Of a DNA stretch of 64,000 bases, positions 1 through 10,100 are shown piece by piece (positions within the stretch are counted from its first letter, which is position 1; every line of letters begins with the position of its first letter). The notes below the pieces were generated by a model. That model did not search any database and was not told the origin of the DNA. It worked only from the letters and a program-made list of their open reading frames with translations. The position numbers were made by a program, and so were the translations under genes. The DNA is taken from NCBI GenBank assembly GCA_019916065.1, contig CM034238.1, forward strand, positions 32,187,721-32,251,720, in the 5' to 3' direction. The DNA is from Vitellaria paradoxa (Eukaryota > Streptophyta > Magnoliopsida > Ericales > Sapotaceae).

Positions 1-1
1 T

Positions 2-636
2 GCTACTATTTTAGACCCTAGATATAAAGAAGATCTTTTCTTTCAATTATTAGAGATGATATATGGGCATGAAAGTGCCCAAGAACAATTATATCAAATT
101 AAACAGGAAATTCAAACTCTATTGGGTCTGTATAATAATAATCGTATAACTGTCCAACCAATTATGGCCGCAACGTCCTCTTCTCACCGTGACTTTGGTG
201 GCAATACTCCATTTGGAGAAGAATAACGTCCCGACGGACAAATGCATCAACAAGTGCAAATTCAAATTCATCCGACCTCCAATGTTATCTTGGTATACCT
301 CCAATAGAAAATGAAGATGATTTCAGTCTTTTAGACTGGTGGAAAGGACAACAATCAAAGTTTCCAACTCTTTCAGCTTTAGCTCGTGATATACTCGTAT
401 TTTCAGTTTCTACCGTAGCATCCGAGCAAGCATTTAGTACTAGTAGATGCGTTATCAGTCAATTCAGGAGTTGACTGGCCCCTCTGACAGTAGAACCCTT
501 GATGTGTTTACGAGATTGGTATCTTGCAGAAAATAGACAACAGGAAGATGCCGAAAAAGAGCAACTTACATTTGATTTTGATGCAATATATTTAGGTGAA
601 AGAGAAGAACACGCTAGTGGATCTAGTGATGAATAA
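2..636 (+). pseudogene. hAT transposase C-terminal (dimerisation) region, broken
   Basis: Frame 2 reads ATILDPRYKED and is open until TAA at 224-226. Shifting frame near 222 continues with IPPIENEDDFSLLDWWKG, then FPTLSALARDILVFSVSTVA and SEQAFSTSRCVIS, the hallmark of the hAT C-terminal dimerisation domain of zinc-finger BED / RICESLEEPER-like proteins. A TGA at 472-474 replaces the Ser of the expected FRSSL motif. The frame then runs through PLTVEPLMCLRDWYLAENRQ to the natural end GSSDE-stop at 634-636. One frameshift and one nonsense codon make it inactive. The BED finger and catalytic region lie upstream of the window. Confidence 0.85.
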
Positions 637-929
637 TATTTATGTATAGATAGAGTAATATTTGTAAATGATAGTCACTCTTATAGGTGCCAACCTAATT
701 GGGATGTATAAGACGTGAAGTGATGCACCTATTAATTACTCTATCATTTATTTATTTATTTTATAATTCTACATTTATAAATTGTAATTTTAAATTTAAT
801 GTTAATTATGTAATTAGTTGTTGTGTAATAAATTTTAATTTTTTTCAATAATGATTAATGATTTTAATGTGTTTGTTTGATTTTATTTATTTTTATTTTT
901 TTAAAAAAATAAAAAAAATATTAAAAAAA

Positions 930-1076
930 TACCGGGTCAGCTGGGGCGGGTCAGGGGTGGGTGGCGTGACCCTTGACCCGACCCGACTCGACTCGAAGCT
1001 CGGTTGGGGCGGAAGGGGCGGGTCGGCCCGAATTCAAGGGTCGGGTCAGGCCGGGTCGGCCCGATTTACACCCTTA
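930..1076 (+). repeat. GC-rich subterminal repeats and 3' terminus of the hAT element
   Basis: A sharply GC-rich block in AT-rich surroundings, built from imperfect gggtcgg, gggcggg and cccgac copies in both orientations. It ends in cgatttacaccctta. In hAT elements such subterminal repeats bind transposase; here that is inference from position and composition. Confidence 0.6.
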
Positions 1077-1305
1077 TGGGCGATTGGCTACCATTGTACA
1101 AAAGATGGAGTATGAAGTTAGAATTAAGCTTTCTCAATTTCGTGTAAGCATGGTTAATGTAAACTCTAATTTACTTAGTAATTGGGGGATCCAATCATAG
1201 TTCATTTCTTTTGTAAGTTTTTGTTATACGGAGGAATGCCCCCAAGATATTGTACATAAATTCTCATTAATCCAAAATATACTTAATTACCAAAAAAAAA
1301 AAAAA
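1077..1305 (+). pseudogene. LINE ORF2 3' end with 3' UTR and poly(A)
   Basis: Codons from about 1081 read ATIVQKMEYEVRIKLSQFR and end SNLLSNWGIQS-stop at 1198-1200, matching the last residues of the other LINE ORF2 copies here (compare the minus-strand end at 24303). The 3' UTR holds the family hairpin in degraded form (ggaggaatgcccccaag), the ttgtacata motif and the end acttaattacc(A)14. This is the 3' remnant of the LINE that received the hAT insertion; its 5' part is outside the window. Confidence 0.8.
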
Positions 1306-1565
1306 TCTCAGCCTAAGAAAATTAAATAAATAAACTCTACCTCCAATTAAATATTTTACCAGCTCGAAAAAATACATAAATTATCAAATTAAAATACTGG
1401 GTGTTACATGATTTATGACTCATTTAGATTTGAGCTCAAGCTTGAGCCTTGAAAAGTTAAGCTCGAAAGCTCGCAAGTAAACTCGATAAAATAATATATA
1501 TATATTTTAGTAATATTTTATATTTTATATTTTTTAAATAATATTTTTAGGTAATTGCCGTTTTA
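1306..1565. other. Unassigned AT-rich stretch with palindromic motif
   Basis: No coding signal. It contains the palindrome gctcaagcttgagc near 1435-1448 followed by gctcgaaagctcgc, then an AT-rich tract. Alternating gctcgag/gctcaag motifs occur at ends of some plant DNA transposons, so a transposon end is possible but unproven. Confidence 0.35.
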
Positions 1566-2134
1566 CTAGTATAAGCCCACTTGAGAAACAACATCTCTGC
1601 TCTCTACTTAGATTTCAATTGAGACAACTTTCGATTAAATACTTGGGTGTTCCTTTTATATCCACAAAGCTCAAGTATGATGATTGTAGAAGTCTTATTG
1701 ACAGGTTAATGAAAAGAATCAAGAGCTAGACTTCAAAGTTCTTTTCATATGCTGGCAATTAGTTCTTGTAAAATCTGTGCTCTTCAGCATCCAAGTGTAT
1801 TGGAGTATGCACTTCATCCTCCCAAAGAAGGTCTGATATGCCCTTAAGCAAATTCTAAGAAGGTTCTTGTGGTCAAGGCTTGTACTTAAGGATGGAGGTT
1901 GTAAAGTAACTTGGGATGAGATTTGCCAATCGAAATGTGAAGGGGGCCTTGGAATCTGGCGGCCTAATGATTGGAACAAGGCAGCTATGTTGAGGCATTT
2001 GTTGGTTATTTACTCCAAGAGCTTGTCACTATGGGTGCAGTGGTGTCACGCTAATCTTTTAAAGAATAAAATGTTTTTGGCAAATCAAAACAACAACAGA
2101 TTGCTCATGGAAATGACGCAAGCTACTGCCTTGG
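1566..2134 (+). pseudogene. LINE ORF2 fragment (end of RT to zf-RVT), heavily decayed
   Basis: Reads LSIKYLGVPFISTKLKYDDC, then a stop, then SKFFSYAGN with further frameshifts; from 1867 one frame gives WDEICQSKCEGGLGIWRPND and WNKAAMLRHL. These match the post-RT region of the minus-strand ORF2 at 24303-27571 (IKYLGVPLISTKLKYEDC, WSEVCKPKNEGGLGLRRL). Several stops and indels. Neither a poly(A) nor a 5' end is present, so both ends are truncated. Confidence 0.75.
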
Positions 2135-2397
2135 TATCCTAGTGTTTGGTTCAAAACTCATGTTCCCTGCCATTCTTTTGTGCTTTGGTTGGCAATGAAG
2201 AAGAAATTGGCTACTCAAGATTGGCTTATGTCTTTTGGGCTCCTCTCTAGTATTAGCTGCTATTTTTGTAGAGGACCTCAGGAGGATCAAGATCATCTCT
2301 TCTTTGCTTGTTCTTTCACTTCTAGAATCTGGTATGCTAGCTTGATGGATTGTGGATATCATGTTATGTTGTCTTCTTGGGATGAAGTTGTGGATCC
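2135..2397 (+). pseudogene. LINE ORF2 fragment (zf-RVT region), different subfamily
   Basis: Reads VWFKTHVPCHSFVLWLAMKK, SCYFCRGPQEDQDHLFF and SSWDEVV, nearly the same as the plus-strand ORF2 at 35950-39174 and the LINE pair at 20161-22712. It is joined to the preceding fragment of another LINE lineage without spacer or poly(A), and stops abruptly at 2397 where the A/B tandem repeat begins. The join looks like recombination or end-joining rather than a retrotransposition junction. Confidence 0.75.
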
Positions 2398-3907
2398 TCC
2401 TCGCCTGGCCACAAAACTAGCTAACACAACCATAGAATTTAGGATTATTCCTTGTGTTATGTGGATATTTTTTTTTTATTATTACTATGGATTCTAAAAT
2501 ATGTAGGAAGCTTCCTTTGGAAGCTTATTGAGCAAATATCTTGGATACTTTTGCAGCAGATTCAAGAGTTTCAATCTTCACCGTCCATTGAGGAGGTAGA
2601 AAATTATAAATAGAGGTCACCCTCCCATTTATAAGCATCCAAGTTTGAGGTGTAAAATTGAAAGCCTATGACAATTGTAACACCTTTGCACAATTGTCGT
2701 GTATCTTAAAATAAACTAATTGAAGCAATATGTTGCCAAAACAACCTCTATTGAGTAGATTTGTTTATTTTGGGATATACATATTTATTATTTATGCGAT
2801 CAATGACCAACCCAAAGGAAAGTTGTGGATTGGGCAAATAAAAAACATACCGCGGGAATAAATATTTGGTTTCCATGTGAACATTGAACTGACCCAAAAG
2901 AAGTCATTGTTTGATAGGATTTATTGCCAGCATTCGATTACTGCACGGAAAGTACCACTTGCAAGTTGATGTTTATGTCCGAAGATTAAACATTAACGTT
3001 GTCATAGAATCTTGAAGTGGGCCCACCACCATCGTTTTAGTTATTTATGTCATGCATATCTGTGCTATCATTGAATGTCGTGACGTAATTTTGGAATGTG
3101 AGCTTACTATTTTTCTTAGTTCTCTATTTAGTTGGTGAGTCGACGTGCTCGTCGAGGGCCTTCTGGAAGCATATTATGGGCCCTGTAGCATTTCCCGGAT
3201 CAAAAGTTATGGCCATCTGAAATTTTGCCGATAAAAATTTCAAAACAACACACCTGGGGCTCCAATCCCTTCCCCCGACCCCAAAACTAACTAACATAAC
3301 CACAGAATTTAGGATTATTCCTTGTGTTGTGTGGATTTATTAATCCATAATAATACATGGGAAGTTTTCTTTGGATTCTCAACAAGTAAATATCTTGGAT
3401 ATTTTTGCGGAGGATTCTAGAGCTTTATTCTTCACCGTCCATTGAGGAGGTAGAGGGCTATGAATAGAGGTCAACCCCCCCATCTGTAAGCATCCAAGTT
3501 TAAGGCGGAAAATTGTAAGCCCTTGACCATTGTAACACCTCTTCGCAATCGTCTTTTATTTTGTAATAAACTATTTGAAGCAATTACCACAAAGGAAAAA
3601 TAATTATGAAAAGAATAAGAAAAACTATATGCCGTCAAAGTAACCTCAATTGTGTAGATTTGTTTATTCCGAGACATGAAGATGTGTATGTTCATTATTT
3701 ATGCGAGCAATGACCAGCCCAAAGGAAGGTTATTGATTGGCCAAATAATAAACATACCCGTGGGAGTAAATATCTAGTTACCATGTGAACAATGAATTGG
3801 GCCAAAAGAAGTCATTACTTGATAGGATTTATTGTCAGCATTTGATTACCGCATGGAAGGTGCCACTTACAAGTTGATGTTTCTGTTCGAAGGCTGAACA
3901 TTAATGT

Positions 3908-3972
3908 TTTTTTTTTTTTTTTTGGTAAGTAAGCGTATTTTGGATTAACGGGAAATTATGTACAATGTCTCG
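3908..3972 (-). mobile_element. Short LINE 3'-tail insertion
   Basis: A T-run followed by ggtaagtaagcgtattttgg and acaatgtctcg is the reverse complement of the LINE 3' end found at 23906 and 41464. It interrupts a B unit after aacattaatgtt; the repeat resumes at gaaatgtgattatttt with about 15 bases of expected repeat missing, so the insertion seems to have come with a small target deletion instead of a duplication. Confidence 0.65.
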
Positions 3973-4011
3973 AAATGTGATTATTTTAGTTATTTACATC
4001 ATAAGTAAATA

Positions 4012-4464
4012 AAAAGAAGCATGAGAACTGTTATTTGGATTAGATGACTACACTTCAGTTTATCAAGACCCTAGTTCGGTCACGTGTAATGAGCTACTCA
4101 GGATTTCCGAAGAGTGATCAGAATCATCATTTGGTTCAGCATTAGAATCTCCCCTCTTCTATTTTTTTTTTTTTTTGGTAGTTAAGCAAGTGTTTTATTA
4201 CCAAAAAATATAGATTTACAACTAGCTCAATACAAACCCCAAAGGGTACACACCTCATATAGAGGATCCAACCCCTCTTCTATTTTGAACAATTAGCCTG
4301 CTGATTTTACTTTGTTTCCTTTGCTTTTGTGCTGATTGATTCATTGTAAGGGTCATTATTTGATTTTATTTGATTGTTCTTTCCAGGGGTATGTCCCTGA
4401 GGTATTTGTACATAATGTTTCTTAATTAATGAAATTCTTTTTCCCTTAAAAAAAAAACAAAAAA
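4012..4464 (+). pseudogene. 5'-truncated LINE, last part of ORF2 and 3' UTR
   Basis: Starts at aataaaaagaagcatgagaa (NKRKHEN) and ends with the ORF2 C-terminus (PKSDQNHHLVQH) and a 3' UTR containing ccaggggtatgtccctgagg, ttgtacataatg and a poly(A) tract at 4448-4464. It belongs to the same subfamily as 35950-39338. It interrupts a repeat unit between cataagta and the resumption agtatttgcgc, so the duplication is at most about 5 bp. A further 106-bp insertion splits it. Confidence 0.75.
4166..4271 (-). mobile_element. 106-bp LINE 3'-end insertion with 15-bp target duplication
   Basis: Flanked by cccctcttctatttt at 4151-4165 and 4272-4286. The insert reads T-run, ggtagttaagcaagtg, ttaccaaaaaatatagattt and aaccccaaagggtacacacc. 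This matches, in the same minus orientation, the 3' end of the ORF1-only LINE at 30064 (ggtaggtaagtg, ataccccc-atagggtacaca type), so it is a severely 5'-truncated member of that LINE family. Confidence 0.8.
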
Positions 4465-5023
4465 GTATTTGCGCTATCACCGAATGTCATGACATAATTT
4501 TGGATTATGAGCTTACTATTTTTTATAGTTCTCTACTTACTTAGCGTGTCGATGGGCTCATCGAAAGCTTTCCAGAAACATATGATTGGCCCCGTAACAT
4601 TTCCCGGATCAAAAGTTATGGCCATTTGAAAATTTGCCGGCAAAAATTCCAAAACAATAAACTAGGGGCTCCAATCCCTTGCCTGGCCACAAAACTGGCT
4701 AACACAATCATAGAATTTAGAATTATTCCTTGTGTTATGTGGATATTTTTTTTGTTATTACTATGGATTCTAAAATATGTGGGAAGCTTCCTTGGAAGCT
4801 CATTGAGAAAATATTTTGGATACTTTTGCAGCAGATTCTAGAGGTTCAACCTTCACCGTCCATTGAGGAGGTAGAAAATTATAAATAAAGGTCACCCTCC
4901 CATTTGTAAGCATCCAAGTTTGAGGTGTAAAATTGAAAGCCTATGACAATTTTAACACCTTTGCACAATTGTCGTGTATCTTAAAATAAACTAATTGAAG
5001 CAATAGTTGCGGTTAGGGTTCCT

Positions 5024-7197
5024 ATGGCTGTGGCGGCTAGGGTTTTCACGTCAGAAGTTGGTTCTAATGTAGATGCTGTTTTGGAGGCTGCATGCGATTC
5101 AGACGCTGTTAATGATAATACTCGGGGGGATTTAACTATGCAATCTGATGATACTCAAATGGGGGGTATGCTTCATGGATCATCTAGGGTTTCGGAAGGT
5201 AATGTGGATGCGGCTTTGAAGCCTCTGGAGGATAAGGTGTATGTTCCTGGCCGTGATGCTTCAAGAGTTCCGCATGGTGTTACTACTATCCTCTTGAAAG
5301 GAGATAAGTGAGTTAACTTGCAGATCGGAGATAACTTTGTTCGAGGAGATGGCAACTGAGGGATAGATTTTGAGAACGACCTAGGGGTGGCTGCATCCTT
5401 AGCTTCTACTATTCTTAATAAAGTTACTTCTCGGGAAAGTTATAAGGAGGATCGGGTTGCCCCTGGTGTCGTGGTGTAGTTGGTTATCATACCTTTCAAA
5501 AAAAAAAAAAAAAAAAAAAGGAGGATCGGGTTCATTTAGATGAGGCGATAGAAGATATTCAAAATACTAGAGTTTTGCCTTTGGTTTCTTCTAGTGTTAC
5601 TGCTCGTGAGCAGCATCAGCAAATTCTTTTTTCTGAGTTGGAGGCTACTGTTATGGCTGAAAGGGATTCTTCTACAAATCTGAAATAGTTGTTGAGTTCA
5701 GCACTAGATATGTTACGTAAGAAGAGTCTAAAACTGTCTGATTTGACTCAGGTCTCTCCAGCGGCAGTGAAGGATTCTGGTACTCTTTTTGATGATTCAA
5801 AAAAGACGGTTGGAGGTGTTTTGGTTCCTGATGAAGGTTCTAATGAGATGCGGCTTTCATGGGCTGATGAGGTTGATGGAATGAATAGTCAAAATGCTGG
5901 GAACCCAATATCTCCTTCTCCAAGTCCGGCGAAATGGGTCACGGCTGTCAAAGGTAAAAATGACTCGATTATGAAGTTAGAACTTCATGCTCCTACTTTA
6001 GTAAATGGAGTGGCACGGGTTAAGCCTCCTGCTGAGGTATTTCGTAAAGGCGCGGCTCATTGGGAGAATACACTGGTGGGCTATTTCTTAGATAAGAAAC
6101 TGCCTTTTACATTAATACAGCAAACTACTGTTTGGCTCTGGGGGAAAGAAAATGTGTTGGATGTGTTAACTAATGAAAGTGGATTCTTTTTCTTTAGATT
6201 TATGGAAGGATTTGATCTCCAGAAAATTCTAACTGGTGGGCCATGGTATTTTGTGGGTAGACCCATTATTTTGAGAAAATGGAGGCTAGGTTTGATGTTG
6301 AACAAAGAGGCTATGAAGACCATTCCAATCTGGGTAAATTTTCATCATGTGCCTTTGGAAGCTTGGACAACTGAAGGATTAAGCTATATTGCAAGTGTGA
6401 TTGGGAAGCCATTGTTTGCGGACTGTATGACAGAAGAGATTAAGAGAATAAAATTTGCTAGAGTATGTATTGAAGTTAATGCTAAGAATTCCTTCCCTGA
6501 TAAGGTAGAGTTTGAATTGGAAAATGGGAATGTGGCTATTATTGATGTAGAGTATGGGTGGGTTCCCTAGACTTGTGCAAAATGCAAAGTTTTTGGACAC
6601 CTCGAAAAGAATTGTACCAAGAATGTGACTTCCGAATGGAGACCCCGTGAAGCAAAGTCCACTGCCACTACTGCTATTCCTTCTCATGATTTGATTGAAG
6701 CTAAGGATGATGGTAAAGAAGATGGATGGATTCAAGTTAATTCTAAAGGTGAAGCTATTGCTTCGGAACCGGTTAAGGTTACTTCTCCTAGTGCAATTGC
6801 TGCCACCACTTCCAAATAGGAGGATCAAATTTAAATTGTACGACATCATGTATGTGTAGAAAAGGTAAATTTGGTGGATTCAATAGACAAGGATATTCAA
6901 GTTCACAATTCTTTTCAATGCTTGTTAGATGATGTCGGTGAGGAAGTAGATGCTGCTACCCCAATTAATGGTTGCTTGAATTTGTTACATGATGAGTCTT
7001 CTTCTGTGGCTCGGCCTATACTTCAGACCATGAGTATGGATTCAGCCCCAAGTGCTAATCCTCTACGAGATAAGTTACTTGCGGTTGATCAGCTTGATTC
7101 GCAGCGGCAAGTCAATGCTAGGAAGAATGATAAGCGAAGGAAAAATGGAATGGCTTTGGCTGGGAGTTCAAGTAAAAAGTCTCAATCTAGACGATGA
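5024..7197 (+). pseudogene. LINE ORF1 (DUF4283-like plus CCHC knuckle), broken
   Basis: ORF1 proteins of plant L1 elements bind the element RNA. The frame starts MAVAARVFTSEVGSNVDAVL at 5024 and is broken by TGA at 5309. It is open again from 5689 to 6570, where HWENTLVGYFLDKKLPF, GPWYFVGRPIILRKW and VPLEAWTTEGLSYIASVIGK mark the DUF4283-like domain. A TAG at 6568-6570 lies just before TCAKCKVFGHLEKNCTKN, a CX2CX4HX4C zinc knuckle. Another stop falls at 6817-6819. The last segment ends KKSQSRR-stop at 7197, overlapping the ORF2 start by four bases. At least four stops; the tRNA-half insertion at 5459-5517 also breaks it. Confidence 0.85.
5459..5517 (+). mobile_element. tRNA-Val 5'-half / LINE-tail chimera (59 bp) with 15-bp target duplication
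   Basis: aaggaggatcgggtt at 5444-5458 is repeated at 5518-5532. The insert begins gcccctggtg, continues tcgtggtgtagttggttatc (the 5' half of a plant tRNA-Val as I know that sequence, including the D-arm/box A part), and ends atacctttc plus about 20 A. The end tacctttc(A)n is the same as the 3' end of the LINE subfamily at 22690-22712. It is either a deleted SINE or a template-switch product joining a tRNA 5' half to a LINE tail. There is no anticodon arm or box B, so it is not a tRNA gene. Confidence 0.8.
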
Positions 7198-10100
7198 TTA
7201 AGATTGGTTGCTGGAATATAAGAGGGCTGAATGCACCTCTTAAACAAAAGGAAGTTGTAGCTTTAGTGCATAAGTACAATTTAGCTTGCATTGGTTTGGT
7301 TGAAACAAATGTTAAAGCTGATTGCAAGGAAAGGGTTAAGAGAGGCTTAATGCGTGGATGGCAATGTGTAAGTAATTATAATTCTGATGCTTCTGGAAGA
7401 ATATGGGTGCTGTGGAATCCTCATGTACTTCATGTTGAATTATTAAAGGAGTCCGGGCAAGCTCTTCATTGTTCCATACAGATGAAGGACCTGAATACTT
7501 ACCAAAAAAAAAAAAAAAAAAGATTAAGGACCTGAATATGCGCTTTTTGGTCTTTTTTATTTATGGAGCTAATGTTGTGCATGATAGAAGATCTTTATGG
7601 GCTGATTTGTTTTCATATAGTTCCTTGGTTGGTGCTCGGCCATGGCTTGTATTAGGGGATTTTAATGCTGTTAGGTTCCCTCATGAGAGGCGGGGTGGCT
7701 CATTAGAATGGATTTCACATATGGAGGAATGTAACGAAGCATGCTTACCGGCTGGTTTGGAAGATTTAAGTATTGTGGTATTCAATATTCGTGGAGGAAG
7801 GGCCATAGTGACACCATGCGCAAATTAGATCGTGTCATGATCAATGACTATTGTATGTCTGGTTTTGTCCATTCTACTGCCGAATTCTGTCCTTATGGAG
7901 TTTCGGACCACTCTTCTATGGTGGTTTCTATTGGTGTGGATTTAAAGGTTGGGAAGAAAAGCTTTAAATTTTTTAATTATTGGGCTGATTTCGAGGAGTT
8001 TATACCTACTGTTGAACAAGCTTGGAGTATTCCTTTTGAAGGCCATAAAATGTACCAGGTTTATATGAAGCTAAAGGAAGTTAAAAAGGCCCTAAAGAAC
8101 TTGTGTGATCAAAAGAAACTTCAACATGAGGCAACTTTTCAAGAGCTGCGGGATGCGCTTTTCTTTTGTCAAAAACATATGGATTTGAATGGTAGCACCA
8201 AGGAACTAATGAAAAAGGAGGTAGAATGTTTAGCTCGGTTACGGGAGACTTCTAAGGTTGAGGAAAGCTCAGCTAGACAAAAGAGTAGAGTTCAATGGCT
8301 TAAGGAAGGAGATCAAAATTCTTCATTCTTCTTTAACTTTATTAAGAGCCGGAATAATGTAAATAAGCTGGTGTGTATCCAAAAAGAGGATGAAACTATG
8401 CTCTACAATCGTGAAGAGGTTCAAAATGAGGTGGTTAGCTTCTATTATAATTTGCTGGGATGTGATTCTCCTCTTAGGTATCAGGGTAAGTCCTTTCTTC
8501 AGCACTTTCTTGATTCTTCTATTAATGCTTCTATGGGAGATATGATGGCAGTGCCTATTTTGGATGAGGAAATTAAGGCTTCTATCTTTAGCTTACACCC
8601 TAATAAAGCTCTGGGCCCGAATGGATTTAATGCATATTTTTTCCAAAAGACTTGGAGTATTGTGGGAAAAGATGTTATTGCTGCAATTAAGGAGTTCTTT
8701 GATTCTGGAAGACTGTTGAGAGAAGCAAATGGCACTATAATTGCATTGGTTCCTAAGATCCCTAATCCTACTATGGTTAAGGATTTTAGGCCAATATCTT
8801 GCTGTAATACGATTTATAAATGTATTACCAAGATTTTAGCTGAGCGAATTAAGCAGGATCTTCCATCCATCATTGATATGTCTCAAGCTGCTTTTGTAGC
8901 CGGGCGCTTTATTTCAGATAATATTCTTTTGGCTCAGGAGTTGATGCATGGATATCACAGGAACAAAGGGCCTCCTCGATGTGCATTTAAGGTGGACCTC
9001 ATGAAAGCTTATGATTCTGTTCGTTGGGAGTTTTTGTGGGATACTTTGGAGCTTTTGGGGTTTCCTGCTAAAATGATAGATTGGATTAAGGCATGTGTAT
9101 CTTATCCAATGTTTTCAGTTAGTATCAATGGAGAGCTTCATGGGTATTTTAAGGGGAAGAAGGGCCTACGACAAGGTGATCCTTTATCCCCCTATCTGTT
9201 TGTGATTTGTATGGAAGCTCTGTCTCGTATTATCAACAAGAAAATTGCCTCTTCTACTAATTTTGGTTTCCATTGGTGTTGTGGGAGGACTAGATTGTTT
9301 CATCTTTGCTTTGCTGATGATCTAATGCTGTTTTGTCATGGTGATGCTACCTCTGTTCAAGTATTAAAGGATGCATTGGAGACTTTTTCTTCTTTCTCAG
9401 GTTTGACACCTAATTTGCATAAGAGTGATATGTTTTGTTTCCGGTGTGAACGATATGGATAAGTTTCATATTGCTCAAATGGTGGGATTTAGATGGGGCA
9501 CTTTACCTTTAAAGTATTTGGGAGTTCCTTTGCTTTCATCTAAGCTAAAGGCAGTGGATTGTGCGGTGTTGGAGGATCGTATATTGCAGAGATTGAAATC
9601 TTGGACAAATAAATTTCTCTCTTTTGTAGGTCGCCTACAACTTATCCAGTCTGTGTTATTCAGCATTCAGTCATGCTGGTGTTTCCAATTCATACTCCCT
9701 GCTAAGGTGATTAAATCTATTAAAGCTAAGCTCCGTGCTTTTCTTTGGAAGGGTACCTCTCTTTCTCCAATAGGAGCTAAAGTTGCTTGGGAGGAAGTCA
9801 CAAGACCTAAATGTGAGGGAGGATTAGGCATTAAAAAGATAAAGTATTGGAATCAGGCTGCAATAGCAAGATATATTTGGCTTTTGTGTGATCCTAATTC
9901 TTCTTCCCTATGGGCAAATTGGGTGCATGCAAATTTATTGAAACGAAGTCAGTTTTGGATTGCAAAAGTACCTTGGGACTGTTCTTGGACTTGGCGTAAG
10001 ATCTTACAGCTACGGCCTCTAATCAGACCTCATTTGCTTTATAAGGTGGGAAATGGTAGATCACTTTCCTTTTGGTTTGACCCGTGGTTACCGTCGGGTC

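Larger units (their letters stand above)
1..1076 (+). mobile_element. hAT DNA transposon, 3' part
   Basis: The window opens inside a hAT element. The transposase C-terminus (2-636) is followed by an AT-rich 3' non-coding stretch, then a GC-rich subterminal region (about 930-1062) of repeated gggtcgg/cccgac motifs, ending in gatttacaccctta at 1063-1076. GC-rich subterminal repeats with an end reading TAAGGGTGTAAAT from outside are typical of a common plant hAT group. LINE coding sequence starts right after 1076, so the element seems to have inserted in a LINE. The 5' end lies outside the window, so the 8-bp target duplication cannot be tested. Confidence 0.75.
2398..5005 (+). repeat. A/B tandem repeat, block 1 (A-B-A)
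   Basis: Three consecutive units of about 0.88 kb. Variant A is marked by aaaactagctaacacaacca (2413) and a TATA-like attataaatag (2603); variant B by aaaactaactaacataacca (3285) and ctatgaatag (about 3458). Each unit carries cttcaccgtccattgagg about 30-45 bases before the TATA-like box and an aataaacta motif about 120 bases after it. No open frame of note. The third unit is interrupted by a LINE fragment at 4012-4464. The arrangement promoter-like box then poly(A)-like signal resembles an LTR, but no internal domain or primer-binding site separates the units. Confidence 0.85.

Noticed and set aside
1431..1448. Palindrome gctcaagcttgagc as a transposon terminal repeat
   Set aside because: No partner end or target duplication was found within the window.
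5459..5517. tRNA-Val gene
   Set aside because: Only the 5' half is present; no anticodon stem, box B or acceptor 3' half.
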